Origin: Candidatus Hecatellales archaeon
Lineage (GTDB): Archaea; Thermoproteota; Bathyarchaeia; Hecatellales; Hecatellaceae
DNA: 6,689 bases
Reading direction: 5' to 3'
NCBI GenBank assembly: GCA_003662515.1
Contig: QMYF01000028.1
Coordinates: 1 to 6,689, forward strand
Part shown: piece by piece, positions 1 through 6,172 of the stretch
Layout: every line of letters begins with the position of its first letter
Numbering within the stretch: position 1 is the stretch's first letter
Notes under the pieces: model-generated
The model's database searches: none
Told to the model about the DNA's origin: nothing
Seen by the model: the letters and a program-made list of their open reading frames with translations, nothing else
Translations under genes and position numbers: made by a program

Positions 1-105
1 GAAGGTTTTCTTAGCCATTTTGACGGCTAGGCCGCCGTAGACTATTAGGGCTAGGTAGGTGATGACGGCTGTGGTGGGGTCTAGGAAGCCGTCGGGAATA
101 TGCAT
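1..105 (-). CDS. cbiM: CbiM/NikM-type nickel/cobalt ECF transporter component, N-terminal 35 residues
   Basis: Partial gene running off the left edge. The reverse strand from ATG at 105-103 gives a 35-residue open frame that begins MHIPDGFLD and continues into a hydrophobic segment (about residues 12-28, TAVITYLALIVYGG). MHIPDGFL is the signature N-terminus of CbiM/NikM, the membrane substrate-binding component of energy-coupling factor transporters. In this family the free N-terminus and His2 form part of the metal site, so the start must be exactly this Met, and it is. It should import Ni2+ or Co2+ together with CbiN/NikN, CbiQ and CbiO subunits, which would lie outside the window to the left. 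The NikR-like operator just upstream favours nickel. A TATA box about 34 bp before the ATG predicts a very short leader of about 8 nt. Family identity is confident; the metal is inferred. Confidence 0.88.
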   Translation of the reverse strand, partial: MHIPDGFLDPTTAVITYLALIVYGGLAVKMAKKTF

Positions 106-135
106 TTTAACCCCTACTTTATGTTGGGGTATAGG

Positions 136-143
136 TTATATAA
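136..143 (-). promoter_or_regulatory. TATA box for cbiM/nikM
   Basis: TTATATAA, a self-complementary archaeal TATA box, is centred about 34 bp upstream of the cbiM ATG. A start site about 26 bp downstream would fall near 113-114, giving a nearly leaderless mRNA; only a weak GGGG lies before the ATG. Because the box is symmetric it could also act rightward, but the winged-helix gene has a closer candidate. Confidence 0.6.
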
Positions 144-172
144 GTATTACCATTTTACAAAATAGTAATACT
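143..172. promoter_or_regulatory. NikR-like operator, inverted repeat AGTATTAC-N14-GTAATACT
   Basis: The 8-bp arms at 143-150 and 165-172 are perfect reverse complements separated by 14 bp. The inner 7-bp arms, GTATTAC-N14-GTAATAC, match the layout reported for NikR sites in some bacteria (GTGTTAC-N13/14-GTAACAC in Geobacter). The left arm touches the cbiM TATA box and covers the position where TFB would bind (BRE), so a bound repressor should block initiation. The site lies directly upstream of a nickel/cobalt transporter gene, which is the expected NikR target. Assignment to NikR rests on pattern and context; no nikR gene is in the window. Confidence 0.65.
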
Positions 173-221
173 AACTTTAAACTCCTCTTCAAAAAGTGGA
201 GAAAGGCTTTTCTACTTAACA

Positions 222-230
222 AAATATTTT
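222..230 (+). promoter_or_regulatory. Probable TATA box for the winged-helix gene
   Basis: AAATATTTT is centred near 226, predicting a start near 252, just before the SD GGAGGGGG (256-263) and the GTG at 269. The flanking sequence is AT-rich, so the exact box is uncertain. Confidence 0.4.
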
Positions 231-268
231 TCCTTAAACTTTATGGACGCAGTTTGGAGGGGGTAAAT

Positions 269-544
269 GTGGCCTCAGAGGAAGCCAAAATCTATGAGCA
301 GGTGGTAAGAAACACTGTAACCCAGAAAATTATGGAAACCTTAGAAAGCGGCGAGAAAACTTTAAGCGAGCTGGTTAAAGCTGTGAACGAGCTGGTGCCC
401 GAGCCCCTCGACGACCTCATAATTAAGCTTTACCTCTCCCAGCTTGAAATGGAAGGCTTAATAGAGAAGAAGGATAAGGGTGGAGAAGCAGCCTACAACG
501 TGACCGATAAGTGGAAAAGCCTGAGCTCCGCAGGCAAAGGATAG
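269..544 (+). CDS. Small winged-helix-like protein (91 aa), function unknown
   Basis: GTG start at 269, chosen because GGAGGGGG at 256-263 sits 5 nt upstream. The longer frame from 59 would translate DNA antisense to cbiM and its promoter. The 91-residue product is charged and looks all-helical followed by a hairpin: helices at about 8-27, 31-42 and 47-63 (DDLIIKLYLSQLEMEGLIEK), then a short wing ending AAYNVTDKW at about 74-82. The pattern of a recognition-like helix, then EGLIEKK and a beta wing, is that of archaeal winged helix-turn-helix proteins. I do not recognise a named family. It is divergent from cbiM/nikM across a 163-bp region holding the NikR-like operator, so it could be a local regulator or merely share the control region. 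It lacks NikR's ribbon-helix-helix and metal ligands (no His or Cys), so it is not NikR. The stop is TAG, with a TGA two codons later. Confidence 0.72.
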   Translation: MASEEAKIYEQVVRNTVTQKIMETLESGEKTLSELVKAVNELVPEPLDDLIIKLYLSQLEMEGLIEKKDKGGEAAYNVTDKWKSLSSAGKG

Positions 545-564
545 CTTTGATTTCCCTTAAATTC

Positions 565-590
565 CCGTTTTTCAGCAAACCAAAAATAGT
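565..590. terminator. Convergent T-tract termination region
   Basis: Between the convergent winged-helix gene (stop 544) and the isomerase (stop 601), TTTTT at 568-572 follows the plus-strand gene. AAAAA at 582-586, read as TTTTT on the minus strand, follows the isomerase. Archaeal RNA polymerase terminates at such T runs without needing a hairpin. No clear stem-loop is seen. Confidence 0.45.
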
Positions 591-600
591 GTTTAGGGGG

Positions 601-1296
<696 letters not shown>

Positions 1297-1299
1297 GGT

Positions 1300-2400
1300 T
1301 TACTGAGCCTTCCTGAAGCGGTCTTTAAGCTTCTCCAACACCTTTGGAAGGGTGGTGTACTCCATTTCGTCGGGGCCTAGCCTGTGAGGCATGAAGGGTC
1401 CATGCCTGCGTAGGTAGTCAGCCAGCTCGTTGGCCATCTGCCTGGCCCTGTCGAAGGCTGGGTCGTCGAAGAGGTCGGCTGGCCCCTCTAGGATCCCGTC
1501 GTGGATTTGGAAGCCTAAAGCTACCACTCTTGGAGGCCCGTCAAACCTGGTGCACTGGGCATGTTTAAGAGAGACGGGCATTAGGGGGCCGTGGTGGCTT
1601 CCCCTCATCCATCCCGCCACGATGTGCGGGAAGGCGAAGGGCTCTAAAACCTCTCCCACGGCGGGGAGCCCGTGCTGAGCTCTAACGATGCATACTGGGT
1701 CATCTTTGCCGACGTAGCGTCCGGCTATGAGGGACAGCCGGCTGGTGCTGGCTGCCGCCGCTGGAAGCCCATCCTTCCTGTAAATCTTGCTTATCACGTA
1801 GCGTCCGGGGGTTCCTATCAAGGCGAGAAGGTCGTAGGACTCTTCAGGAGGAGCCATTTCAACCTCCATGCCCTCGAAAACATCTAAAACCACGAACTTG
1901 AAGCCTTCATGAAGCGATGGGTCGATTACAAGGCCTGCCGTGTTGAAGGGGTCGGCGAAAATCTTGTAGAGCGGGTAGTTCCAAGCTCCAGGCTCGGTTT
2001 TGTCCGCCGCGAAAACTATTATTGGGTCGGAGCCTCGCTCCTCAAATTCCAGCTCAGCGACTCCTGGACCCATACCCCTTATGTTACCCGAGAAGGCTTC
2101 GGCGAGCAGGTCCTGTCCAGCAGCGTAAAGCTTCAAAGGCTTAGAAACCTTTTCCGTTACCTCCTTGAAAATGTTCCAGGCTAAACCGTGAATTTCAGGG
2201 TTGTTTTCTCCTTTCCGGTGGGTCATTAAGAGCTGAAGGTCGTCTCCACAGTTGAAAACCCTGAAGTCCAAGATTAAACCATTGTTTTTGGCTTCGGCGA
2301 GCAGTTTTTCAGCCATCTCCATCTGTTTGGGGTGAACCCTATGATGGCCAGCCAAGCTTCCAATATCCGCCTTGATGAGGCTCACAGTTATTTTCGCCAA
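1300..2400 (-). CDS. fbp: Fructose-1,6-bisphosphate aldolase/phosphatase (bifunctional, archaeal)
   Basis: Condenses DHAP with glyceraldehyde-3-phosphate and hydrolyses the fructose-1,6-bisphosphate to fructose-6-phosphate, using Mg2+ in the cytoplasm: a one-way gluconeogenic enzyme. The start chosen is TTG at 2400-2398, 7 nt after the SD GAGAGGTG. It gives 366 aa beginning MAKITVSLIKADIGS. The ATG at 2433 adds 11 non-conserved residues and has no SD. With this start the key residues fall at or next to their positions in characterised enzymes: Asp12, His19, Asp53/54 (CGDD), Gln96, Asp133 (ADKTEPGAWN), and Tyr229-Val-Gly-Lys232-Asp233-Asp234, where Lys232 forms the Schiff base and Tyr229 assists aldol chemistry. 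No active-site residue is missing. It is the first gene of a two-gene unit; its TAA is 3 nt before the isomerase TTG. A hairpin overlaps its SD. Confidence 0.95.
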   Translation of the reverse strand: MAKITVSLIKADIGSLAGHHRVHPKQMEMAEKLLAEAKNNGLILDFRVFNCGDDLQLLMTHRKGENNPEIHGLAWNIFKEVTEKVSKPLKLYAAGQDLLAEAFSGNIRGMGPGVAELEFEERGSDPIIVFAADKTEPGAWNYPLYKIFADPFNTAGLVIDPSLHEGFKFVVLDVFEGMEVEMAPPEESYDLLALIGTPGRYVISKIYRKDGLPAAAASTSRLSLIAGRYVGKDDPVCIVRAQHGLPAVGEVLEPFAFPHIVAGWMRGSHHGPLMPVSLKHAQCTRFDGPPRVVALGFQIHDGILEGPADLFDDPAFDRARQMANELADYLRRHGPFMPHRLGPDEMEYTTLPKVLEKLKDRFRKAQ

Positions 2401-2410
2401 AACAAAACAC

Positions 2411-2441
2411 CTCTCTAGGCTTGCTGAAGCCATCTAGAGAG
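2411..2441 (-). promoter_or_regulatory. Inverted repeat/hairpin overlapping the fbp ribosome-binding site
   Basis: CTCTCTAG (2411-2418) and CTAGAGAG (2434-2441) are perfect reverse complements. Inside, GCTT (2419-2422) pairs with AAGC (2427-2430), leaving a 4-nt loop and a 3-nt bulge. In the mRNA this is a 12-bp stem whose 3' arm supplies GAGAG of the SD GAGAGGTG (2415-2408). Folding would mask the ribosome site if transcription starts upstream of 2441. If it starts near 2425, the same dyad would sit across the start site as a DNA operator. Confidence 0.5.
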
Positions 2442-2446
2442 ACAAT

Positions 2447-2478
2447 TTTAATTAAGTTTTACTCGTCAATTGTATATT
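2447..2478 (-). promoter_or_regulatory. Promoter region of fbp-tpiA with two candidate TATA boxes
   Basis: On the minus strand, CTTAATTAAAA (2457-2447) predicts a start near 2425, and GAATATACAA (2478-2469 region) predicts one near 2448. Only the upstream one would put the whole hairpin at 2411-2441 into the leader. Sequence alone cannot choose between them. Confidence 0.4.
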
Positions 2479-2497
2479 CCTCAGAATAGCCTTGAAC

Positions 2498-2509
2498 GGA
2501 AAGTATTTT
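2498..2509 (+). promoter_or_regulatory. Possible BRE/TATA for tRNA-Arg
   Basis: GGAAAG followed by TATTTT resembles a BRE plus TATA box. It predicts a start near 2531, about 29 nt before the mature tRNA 5' end. The stretch closer to the tRNA is not AT-rich, so this is the best available candidate, but it is weak. Confidence 0.3.
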
Positions 2510-2559
2510 GAGCAAGCTAACTCATACCCTTCAATGGGAACCCCACAAAAACCTTCGCA

Positions 2560-2637
2560 GGGCCCGTAGCGCAGCCCGGATAGCGCGGCAGCCTCCGGAG
2601 CTGTAGGTCGCGGGTTCAAATCCCGCCGGGCCCGCCA
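2560..2637 (+). tRNA. tRNA-Arg (anticodon CCG), CCA encoded
   Basis: Complete cloverleaf. The acceptor stem GGGCCCG (2560-2566) pairs with CGGGCCC (2627-2633), with discriminator G2634 and encoded CCA at 2635-2637. The D stem is GCGC (2569-2572)/GCGC (2583-2586) with GG in the loop. The anticodon stem GCAGC (2588-2592)/GCTGT (2600-2604) has one G-U pair. The anticodon loop CTCCGGA has anticodon CCG at 2595-2597, decoding CGG as Arg. The T stem GCGGG (2610-2614)/CCCGC (2622-2626) has loop TTCAAAT. There is no intron. It lies opposite in strand to the genes on both sides. A minus-strand open frame across it (containing RDLNPRP) is an antisense artefact. Confidence 0.96.
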
Positions 2638-2639
2638 CT

Positions 2640-2674
2640 TTAGAGGGGAAATCCCCTCTAAGACTCCCCTTTTC
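2640..2674 (+). terminator. Perfect palindrome and T-tract after tRNA-Arg
   Basis: TTAGAGGGGA (2640-2649) and TCCCCTCTAA (2652-2661) are perfect complements around AA, starting 2 nt after the CCA. CCCCTTTT at 2667-2674 follows. The layout resembles a stem-loop plus T-run terminator or a 3'-processing signal. Archaeal termination depends mainly on the T run, so the function of the strong stem is inferred. Confidence 0.5.
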
Positions 2675-2937
2675 TGTGTTGGGGTTTTACCAGTAATTTG
2701 GCATTGGGCTAGATTTTTGAAGCCACCCATAAATCAGCTTTGGAATGCTGGTTTCATGCTTCACAGCTTCAGCTTTCAACAACTCATAACTATGCATATT
2801 CTGGGTTAGGGGAGGATAGGTTGTAAGAGCTAGTCTGTTAGGTTTTCCTGTGAACTGCTCGGAGCCAAGAACAAGATTACTCTCTTTGACGGAGATTTTG
2901 CCATCCGGATTTGGTTCAAATACTCCAAAGTAATTTT
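2662..2937. other. 276-bp region with no convincing gene
   Basis: It lies between the tRNA palindrome and the 3' end of the pterin oxidoreductase. A minus-strand frame stays open from 2974 to 2687 (95 codons, overlapping the oxidoreductase 3' end), with fragments such as LVLGSEQFTGKPNRLALTTYPPL and a C-terminus KLIYGWLQKSSPMPNYW. I do not recognise it, and it lacks a good SD. It may be a small or decayed gene, or the oxidoreductase 3' region. No insertion-sequence ends or integrase motifs were seen, although it flanks a tRNA 3' end where elements often integrate. Confidence 0.3.
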
Positions 2938-5202
2938 TTAGTGAGTATATTTTTCGGCTGGATAAATTTTGCAAAGGAGGGGTTGGAAGGTTGCTGCGCC
3001 TGTTGGGGGGTCACAATATTCGTCTTCATCGCTAGTTAAAACGTTTGGGTTTGACTCGAAGGCCCTAAAGAGTACAGGGTCTTCCGGGATTTCCTCTGGG
3101 AACCACCAGCCATGCTCAGCGCTAACCATTTTTGGGTGAACCCTATCGGTAAGCTTGGCTTTCTGCTTGATCTTCCCCCTTGGAGTTTCGATGATTACCC
3201 ATTCGCCGTCCTTTATTCCATATTTGGCGGCGGTATCGGGATGTATTTCAACTAGCGGGTCTGGATGAAGTCTTCTCAGCTTGCGTAGCTGCCGGTGCTC
3301 CGAGTGGTGGAAAGGTCTAAACCTCGGACCTGTTATAAGGATCAGCGGATACTCTTTTGCAAGTTCCGGGTTACTTAGAGGGGTTTCCGGTGGTTCCACA
3401 TAGTTTGGAAGCGGGTCGTAACCCAGCTTCTCAAGTATAGTAGAGTATAATTCAACTTTCCCTGTTGGAGTTGCGAAGCCTCTTGGTTTCCCAGTTTTCG
3501 GATCTATTTTTTCATATTTTTTCTCTTCCGCTTGAGGGAACCACCACCGAATTTTCCTAGCGAACTCCTCGTAGGTTTTCACGTTCAACTCTTCCATTAA
3601 CGGTTTTAGAAGATATTCCCATTCTTCCTCAAGAGTCTTCCGCCAGTATTTTTCCTGGCCAAGCCTAAGCCCTAACCCCTGCCAGAAGTAGTAGTCGGGC
3701 TTTCGCTCATAAAGAGGGTCAACAATTTTCTCTCCGGCAGCTGCAAAGTTTGTAAGGCCATCTAGAGTTGACATATGGACAACAGGCATCTCAAGCCAGT
3801 TGGCTACGGGAAAAACGTAGTCGGCAAGCATGGCTGTCGGCGTCATCCACTGCTCCAAAACCACGAAGAGTTCTAGGTTTGGACTTTTCAAAGCCTTATA
3901 TACAAGCTTACTGTTTGGGTAGTCTATAATCGGGTTGGCGCCTCCGCATATTACAGCCTTAACTGGGTAGGGTTTGCCTGTCAGTATGGCCCTCCAAATG
4001 TCAGGGCCATGACAGGCTGGAGCATAGGAAAAAATGCAGCCTTTTCCATACCAGTAACGTTTGGTGGCCTCGTAGATAAGTTGGTAGCCGGGCCATGTCC
4101 AAAGTTTGTGCCTGTCTGCTCCCAATTGTTTCATCCGTTGCTCCATTGGAAGCATGTCCGTGTATTCAAATAGTGGTCCATAGTTCGCCTTTTCGCAGGG
4201 CCCATAGAGCATGTCTCCGCCGAAAACGTCAAGATTGCCTGTTATTGCACGTAAAATAGCTTTGGCGTGAATGTTTGAGGTGGCGTTTCTCCCTATATCT
4301 GGCCTTAATCCCCACCTTATCGAGGCAGGCTTCAAAGTCGCATACATTCTTGCCGACTCTATGATGTCCTTTTCAGGAATCCAAGTTATCCTTGAAACCC
4401 TGCTGGGAGGATATTCTTTTGCACGCTTTTTCAGCTCCTCGAAGCCGTAGCACCATTTCTCAACAAACTCCTTATCGTAGAGTTCTTCTTCAATAATTAC
4501 GTTTATCCAACCGAGAGCTAGGGCGGCGTCCGTGCCGGGGCGAATCTGTAGCCACATGTCAGCTAGCTTTTCTACTGTTTCGGAGCGTCTTGGGTCTATG
4601 ACGATAAACTTGGTTCCAGCCTTTTTAAGCTCTAAAAGGTTGCGGAATTCGCAGGGTCTGGACTGGTCAGGGTTTCCACCCCAGATGACTACGCATTTGG
4701 CTGCGTGTGGCCCTGCCTTATATCGGGTTAAAAAGCCGTAGATTGCGGTTTCCACGATGTAGGAGTTGATTGCGCACCATTGCCCAGCGTTGGCTGTGTT
4801 GGGGCTTCCAAAAAGGTTCATAAACCTTTTCTTAAAGGTTTCCTGATGTCCTCTTCCCGTGCCTCCAATGGTTGCTAAAGCCTCTGCGCCATATTTCTCC
4901 TTTATCTCCCTAAGTTTTTCAGCAATTTCGTCGAGGGCTTTATCCCAAGATATTCTTTCCCAGCGGCCTTCTCCTCTCTCACCCACCCTCTTCAACGGGT
5001 AGTTCAGACGTTTTGGATGGTAGAGATGCTCTATGAAAGCGTGAGCTCTCTCGCAGAGCCATCCCTTGTTCAGATAGTGGTCAGGCTCTCCCATAAGCTG
5101 AATAACCTTGCCATCCTTAACGGTAGCTAATACGCCAGCCTGACTTGAACAGGCAAAACAAATAGCCCTCCTAACCTCTTCACCCCTATTAGTATCCTTC
5201 AA
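2938..5202 (-). CDS. Molybdo/tungstopterin oxidoreductase (DMSO reductase family, acetylene hydratase-like)
   Basis: A 754-aa catalytic subunit expected to bind Mo or W through two pyranopterin guanine dinucleotides. TTG start at 5202 lies 9 nt after the SD AAAGGTGA (5212-5219); there is no Tat signal, so it is probably cytoplasmic. Order: Fe-S region, Cys15-x2-Cys18...Cys50; RWERISWDKALDEIAEKL (80-97); FMNLFGSPN (127-135) then Cys143 (QWCAINS), the likely metal ligand; IDPRRSETV (202-210) and PGTDAALALG (222-231); ATPTGKVELYS (577-587); C-terminal pterin-binding domain about 610-745. From memory, several blocks closely resemble Pelobacter acetylene hydratase (LYDKEFVEKWC, FEKLGYDPLP-like). 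However, the third Fe-S Cys is Ala22, and the hydratase's catalytic Asp after the second Cys is Ser19, so acetylene hydration is not supported. No Fe-S or membrane partner subunit is adjacent. The substrate is unknown. Confidence 0.9.
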   Translation of the reverse strand: MKDTNRGEEVRRAICFACSSQAGVLATVKDGKVIQLMGEPDHYLNKGWLCERAHAFIEHLYHPKRLNYPLKRVGERGEGRWERISWDKALDEIAEKLREIKEKYGAEALATIGGTGRGHQETFKKRFMNLFGSPNTANAGQWCAINSYIVETAIYGFLTRYKAGPHAAKCVVIWGGNPDQSRPCEFRNLLELKKAGTKFIVIDPRRSETVEKLADMWLQIRPGTDAALALGWINVIIEEELYDKEFVEKWCYGFEELKKRAKEYPPSRVSRITWIPEKDIIESARMYATLKPASIRWGLRPDIGRNATSNIHAKAILRAITGNLDVFGGDMLYGPCEKANYGPLFEYTDMLPMEQRMKQLGADRHKLWTWPGYQLIYEATKRYWYGKGCIFSYAPACHGPDIWRAILTGKPYPVKAVICGGANPIIDYPNSKLVYKALKSPNLELFVVLEQWMTPTAMLADYVFPVANWLEMPVVHMSTLDGLTNFAAAGEKIVDPLYERKPDYYFWQGLGLRLGQEKYWRKTLEEEWEYLLKPLMEELNVKTYEEFARKIRWWFPQAEEKKYEKIDPKTGKPRGFATPTGKVELYSTILEKLGYDPLPNYVEPPETPLSNPELAKEYPLILITGPRFRPFHHSEHRQLRKLRRLHPDPLVEIHPDTAAKYGIKDGEWVIIETPRGKIKQKAKLTDRVHPKMVSAEHGWWFPEEIPEDPVLFRAFESNPNVLTSDEDEYCDPPTGAATFQPLLCKIYPAEKYTH

Positions 5203-5239
5203 GCCAAAAATTCACCTTTCTGCTTAGATTTTAATTTCC

Positions 5240-5264
5240 ACCTCAGAGCATTAAGCTTAGAGGT
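5240..5264 (-). promoter_or_regulatory. Imperfect dyad at the predicted oxidoreductase transcription start
   Basis: ACCTCAGAGC (5240-5249) and GCTTAGAGGT (5255-5264) pair at 8 of 10 positions around ATTAA. The dyad overlaps the start site (about 5249) predicted from the upstream TATA box. It could be an operator or a leader stem; no regulator is identified. Confidence 0.35.
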
Positions 5265-5269
5265 CTCGC

Positions 5270-5281
5270 ATATTTAAATTT
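5270..5281 (-). promoter_or_regulatory. TATA box for the pterin oxidoreductase gene
   Basis: On the minus strand ATTTAAATAT is centred near 5275, with AAAA just upstream as a BRE-like element. It predicts a start near 5249 and a leader of about 47 nt. A second AT-rich stretch at 5227-5237 is too close to the TTG to preserve the SD. Confidence 0.5.
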
Positions 5282-5369
5282 TAACCCCGCTCAGAAAGGT
5301 TTCCCAGGCCTGGAGGATCTACAAGCCATTTCACGACGCCGAGAGATGCTTCACAGCAACCAGTATGCT

Positions 5370-6089
5370 TCAATCTTCGCGTAATCCCATAAGGCGTAAA
5401 GCGTTTCCGCCTAGAATTTTCCATAGGGTTTCCCTGTTTAATTCTAGCCTTAAAATTTTGTTGAGTTCTGTTTTCATGTGGCCGAAGGGGATGTCGGAGC
5501 CGAAGAGAACCCTTTCGGCTCCAAGCCTTTCTATGAAAAGCTTGATGGTTTGAGGGTTTCCAAGCGAAGTGTCAAAGTAAACGTTTTCCCTGTTCTTGAA
5601 GGCTTCCAAGAAATCGTAGGGGTTTCCTCCCAGCATGCCCAAATGGGGAACCACCAAAACAACCTCAGGATACATCTCGACAAACCTCCGTGTAAACTCT
5701 AGTTCCTCCTCGAAAATCACGGGAAGCCTCTTTTCCCCCACGGATTTAGCGAAGCCTTCAAGCCGAGGGTCTTCAAGCACGGAATAATTGGAGCTCTGGT
5801 CGGATATCCCCCTAACCCAATGCCATTTAACGCCGAGGAAAGGTGAACCTTCCGGAGGCGGAGTCAAATCGTCCGGAGCATAGTAGAAAGGATAGAAAAC
5901 CTTCCTTCTCTCAGCCTCTTCAAGGATCCACTGGTTCATGGTGTTGTCGGCTACCGCCGCGGAGGGAAAAGGGAAAACCACCGCTCTGTCTACGCCAGAC
6001 TCAGCCATCTGCCTTAAAATCTCCTCCGCTGTAACGGTGAAGCCTAAGGCTAGGGAGGGCCCAAGATGGGTGTGAAAGTCTATCTTCAA
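5370..6089 (-). CDS. Amidohydrolase-fold metal-dependent hydrolase (amidohydrolase_2-like)
   Basis: A 239-aa TIM-barrel hydrolase of the amidohydrolase superfamily; the substrate cannot be told. TTG start at 6089; the SD-like GAGGT lies 7 nt upstream, and the first residues MKIDFHTHLG place the metal-binding HxH (His6, His8) on strand 1, as the family requires. Other landmarks are FLGVKWHW (84-91, with Lys88 and His90), VVPHLGMLGG (146-155, His149 on the predicted strand 6), and LFGSDIPFG (195-203, with Asp199 on strand 8). The strand-5 segment RLPVIFEEELE (121-131) has Glu where relatives usually carry a metal-binding His, so the metal site may differ. It is short for the family (often 260-340 aa). 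The pterin oxidoreductase follows 167 bp downstream on the same strand with its own promoter. The start region is divergent from the flavoprotein gene. Confidence 0.83.
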   Translation of the reverse strand: MKIDFHTHLGPSLALGFTVTAEEILRQMAESGVDRAVVFPFPSAAVADNTMNQWILEEAERRKVFYPFYYAPDDLTPPPEGSPFLGVKWHWVRGISDQSSNYSVLEDPRLEGFAKSVGEKRLPVIFEEELEFTRRFVEMYPEVVLVVPHLGMLGGNPYDFLEAFKNRENVYFDTSLGNPQTIKLFIERLGAERVLFGSDIPFGHMKTELNKILRLELNRETLWKILGGNALRLMGLRED

Positions 6090-6172
6090 CCCTTCAACCT
6101 CAGCCTAGACACTCTTAAAAACCTGGTTAGCCTAAATGATTTTAAGCTGTCTCTTTTGAGAGGTGGGCCGCG
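6090..6172. promoter_or_regulatory. Divergent promoter region with mirrored TATA boxes
   Basis: CTTAAAA (6114-6120) and TTTTAAG (6140-6146) form an inverted repeat with a 19-bp spacer. The left arm suits a rightward TATA box (predicted start about 6143, leader about 30 nt). The right arm suits a leftward one (predicted start about 6117, leader about 28 nt). Each predicted start lies inside the other TATA box, so the two genes may compete for initiation. The SD GAGAGGTG (6158-6165) serves the rightward gene. Confidence 0.45.

Noticed and set aside
59..268. N-terminal extension of the winged-helix gene to an ATG at 59
   Set aside because: It would translate DNA antisense to cbiM and through the operator and promoters; GTG 269 has a strong SD and a protein-like downstream sequence.
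2401..2433. ATG at 2433 as the start of the aldolase/phosphatase
   Set aside because: It adds 11 non-conserved residues, has no SD, and lies inside a hairpin; TTG 2400 has GAGAGGTG at 7 nt and restores family residue numbering.
2452..2730. Minus-strand ORF containing RDLNPRPTAPEAAALSG
   Set aside because: It is the antisense of tRNA-Arg, a well-known false protein that can look like an integrase fragment.
2938..5202. Calling the pterin enzyme acetylene hydratase
   Set aside because: Overall resemblance is strong, but the catalytic Asp is Ser, Lys48 is Arg and one Fe-S Cys is Ala.
5304..5313. CCAGGCCTGG palindrome between amidohydrolase and oxidoreductase
   Set aside because: Only 10 bp with no loop and no following T run at a useful distance; likely chance.
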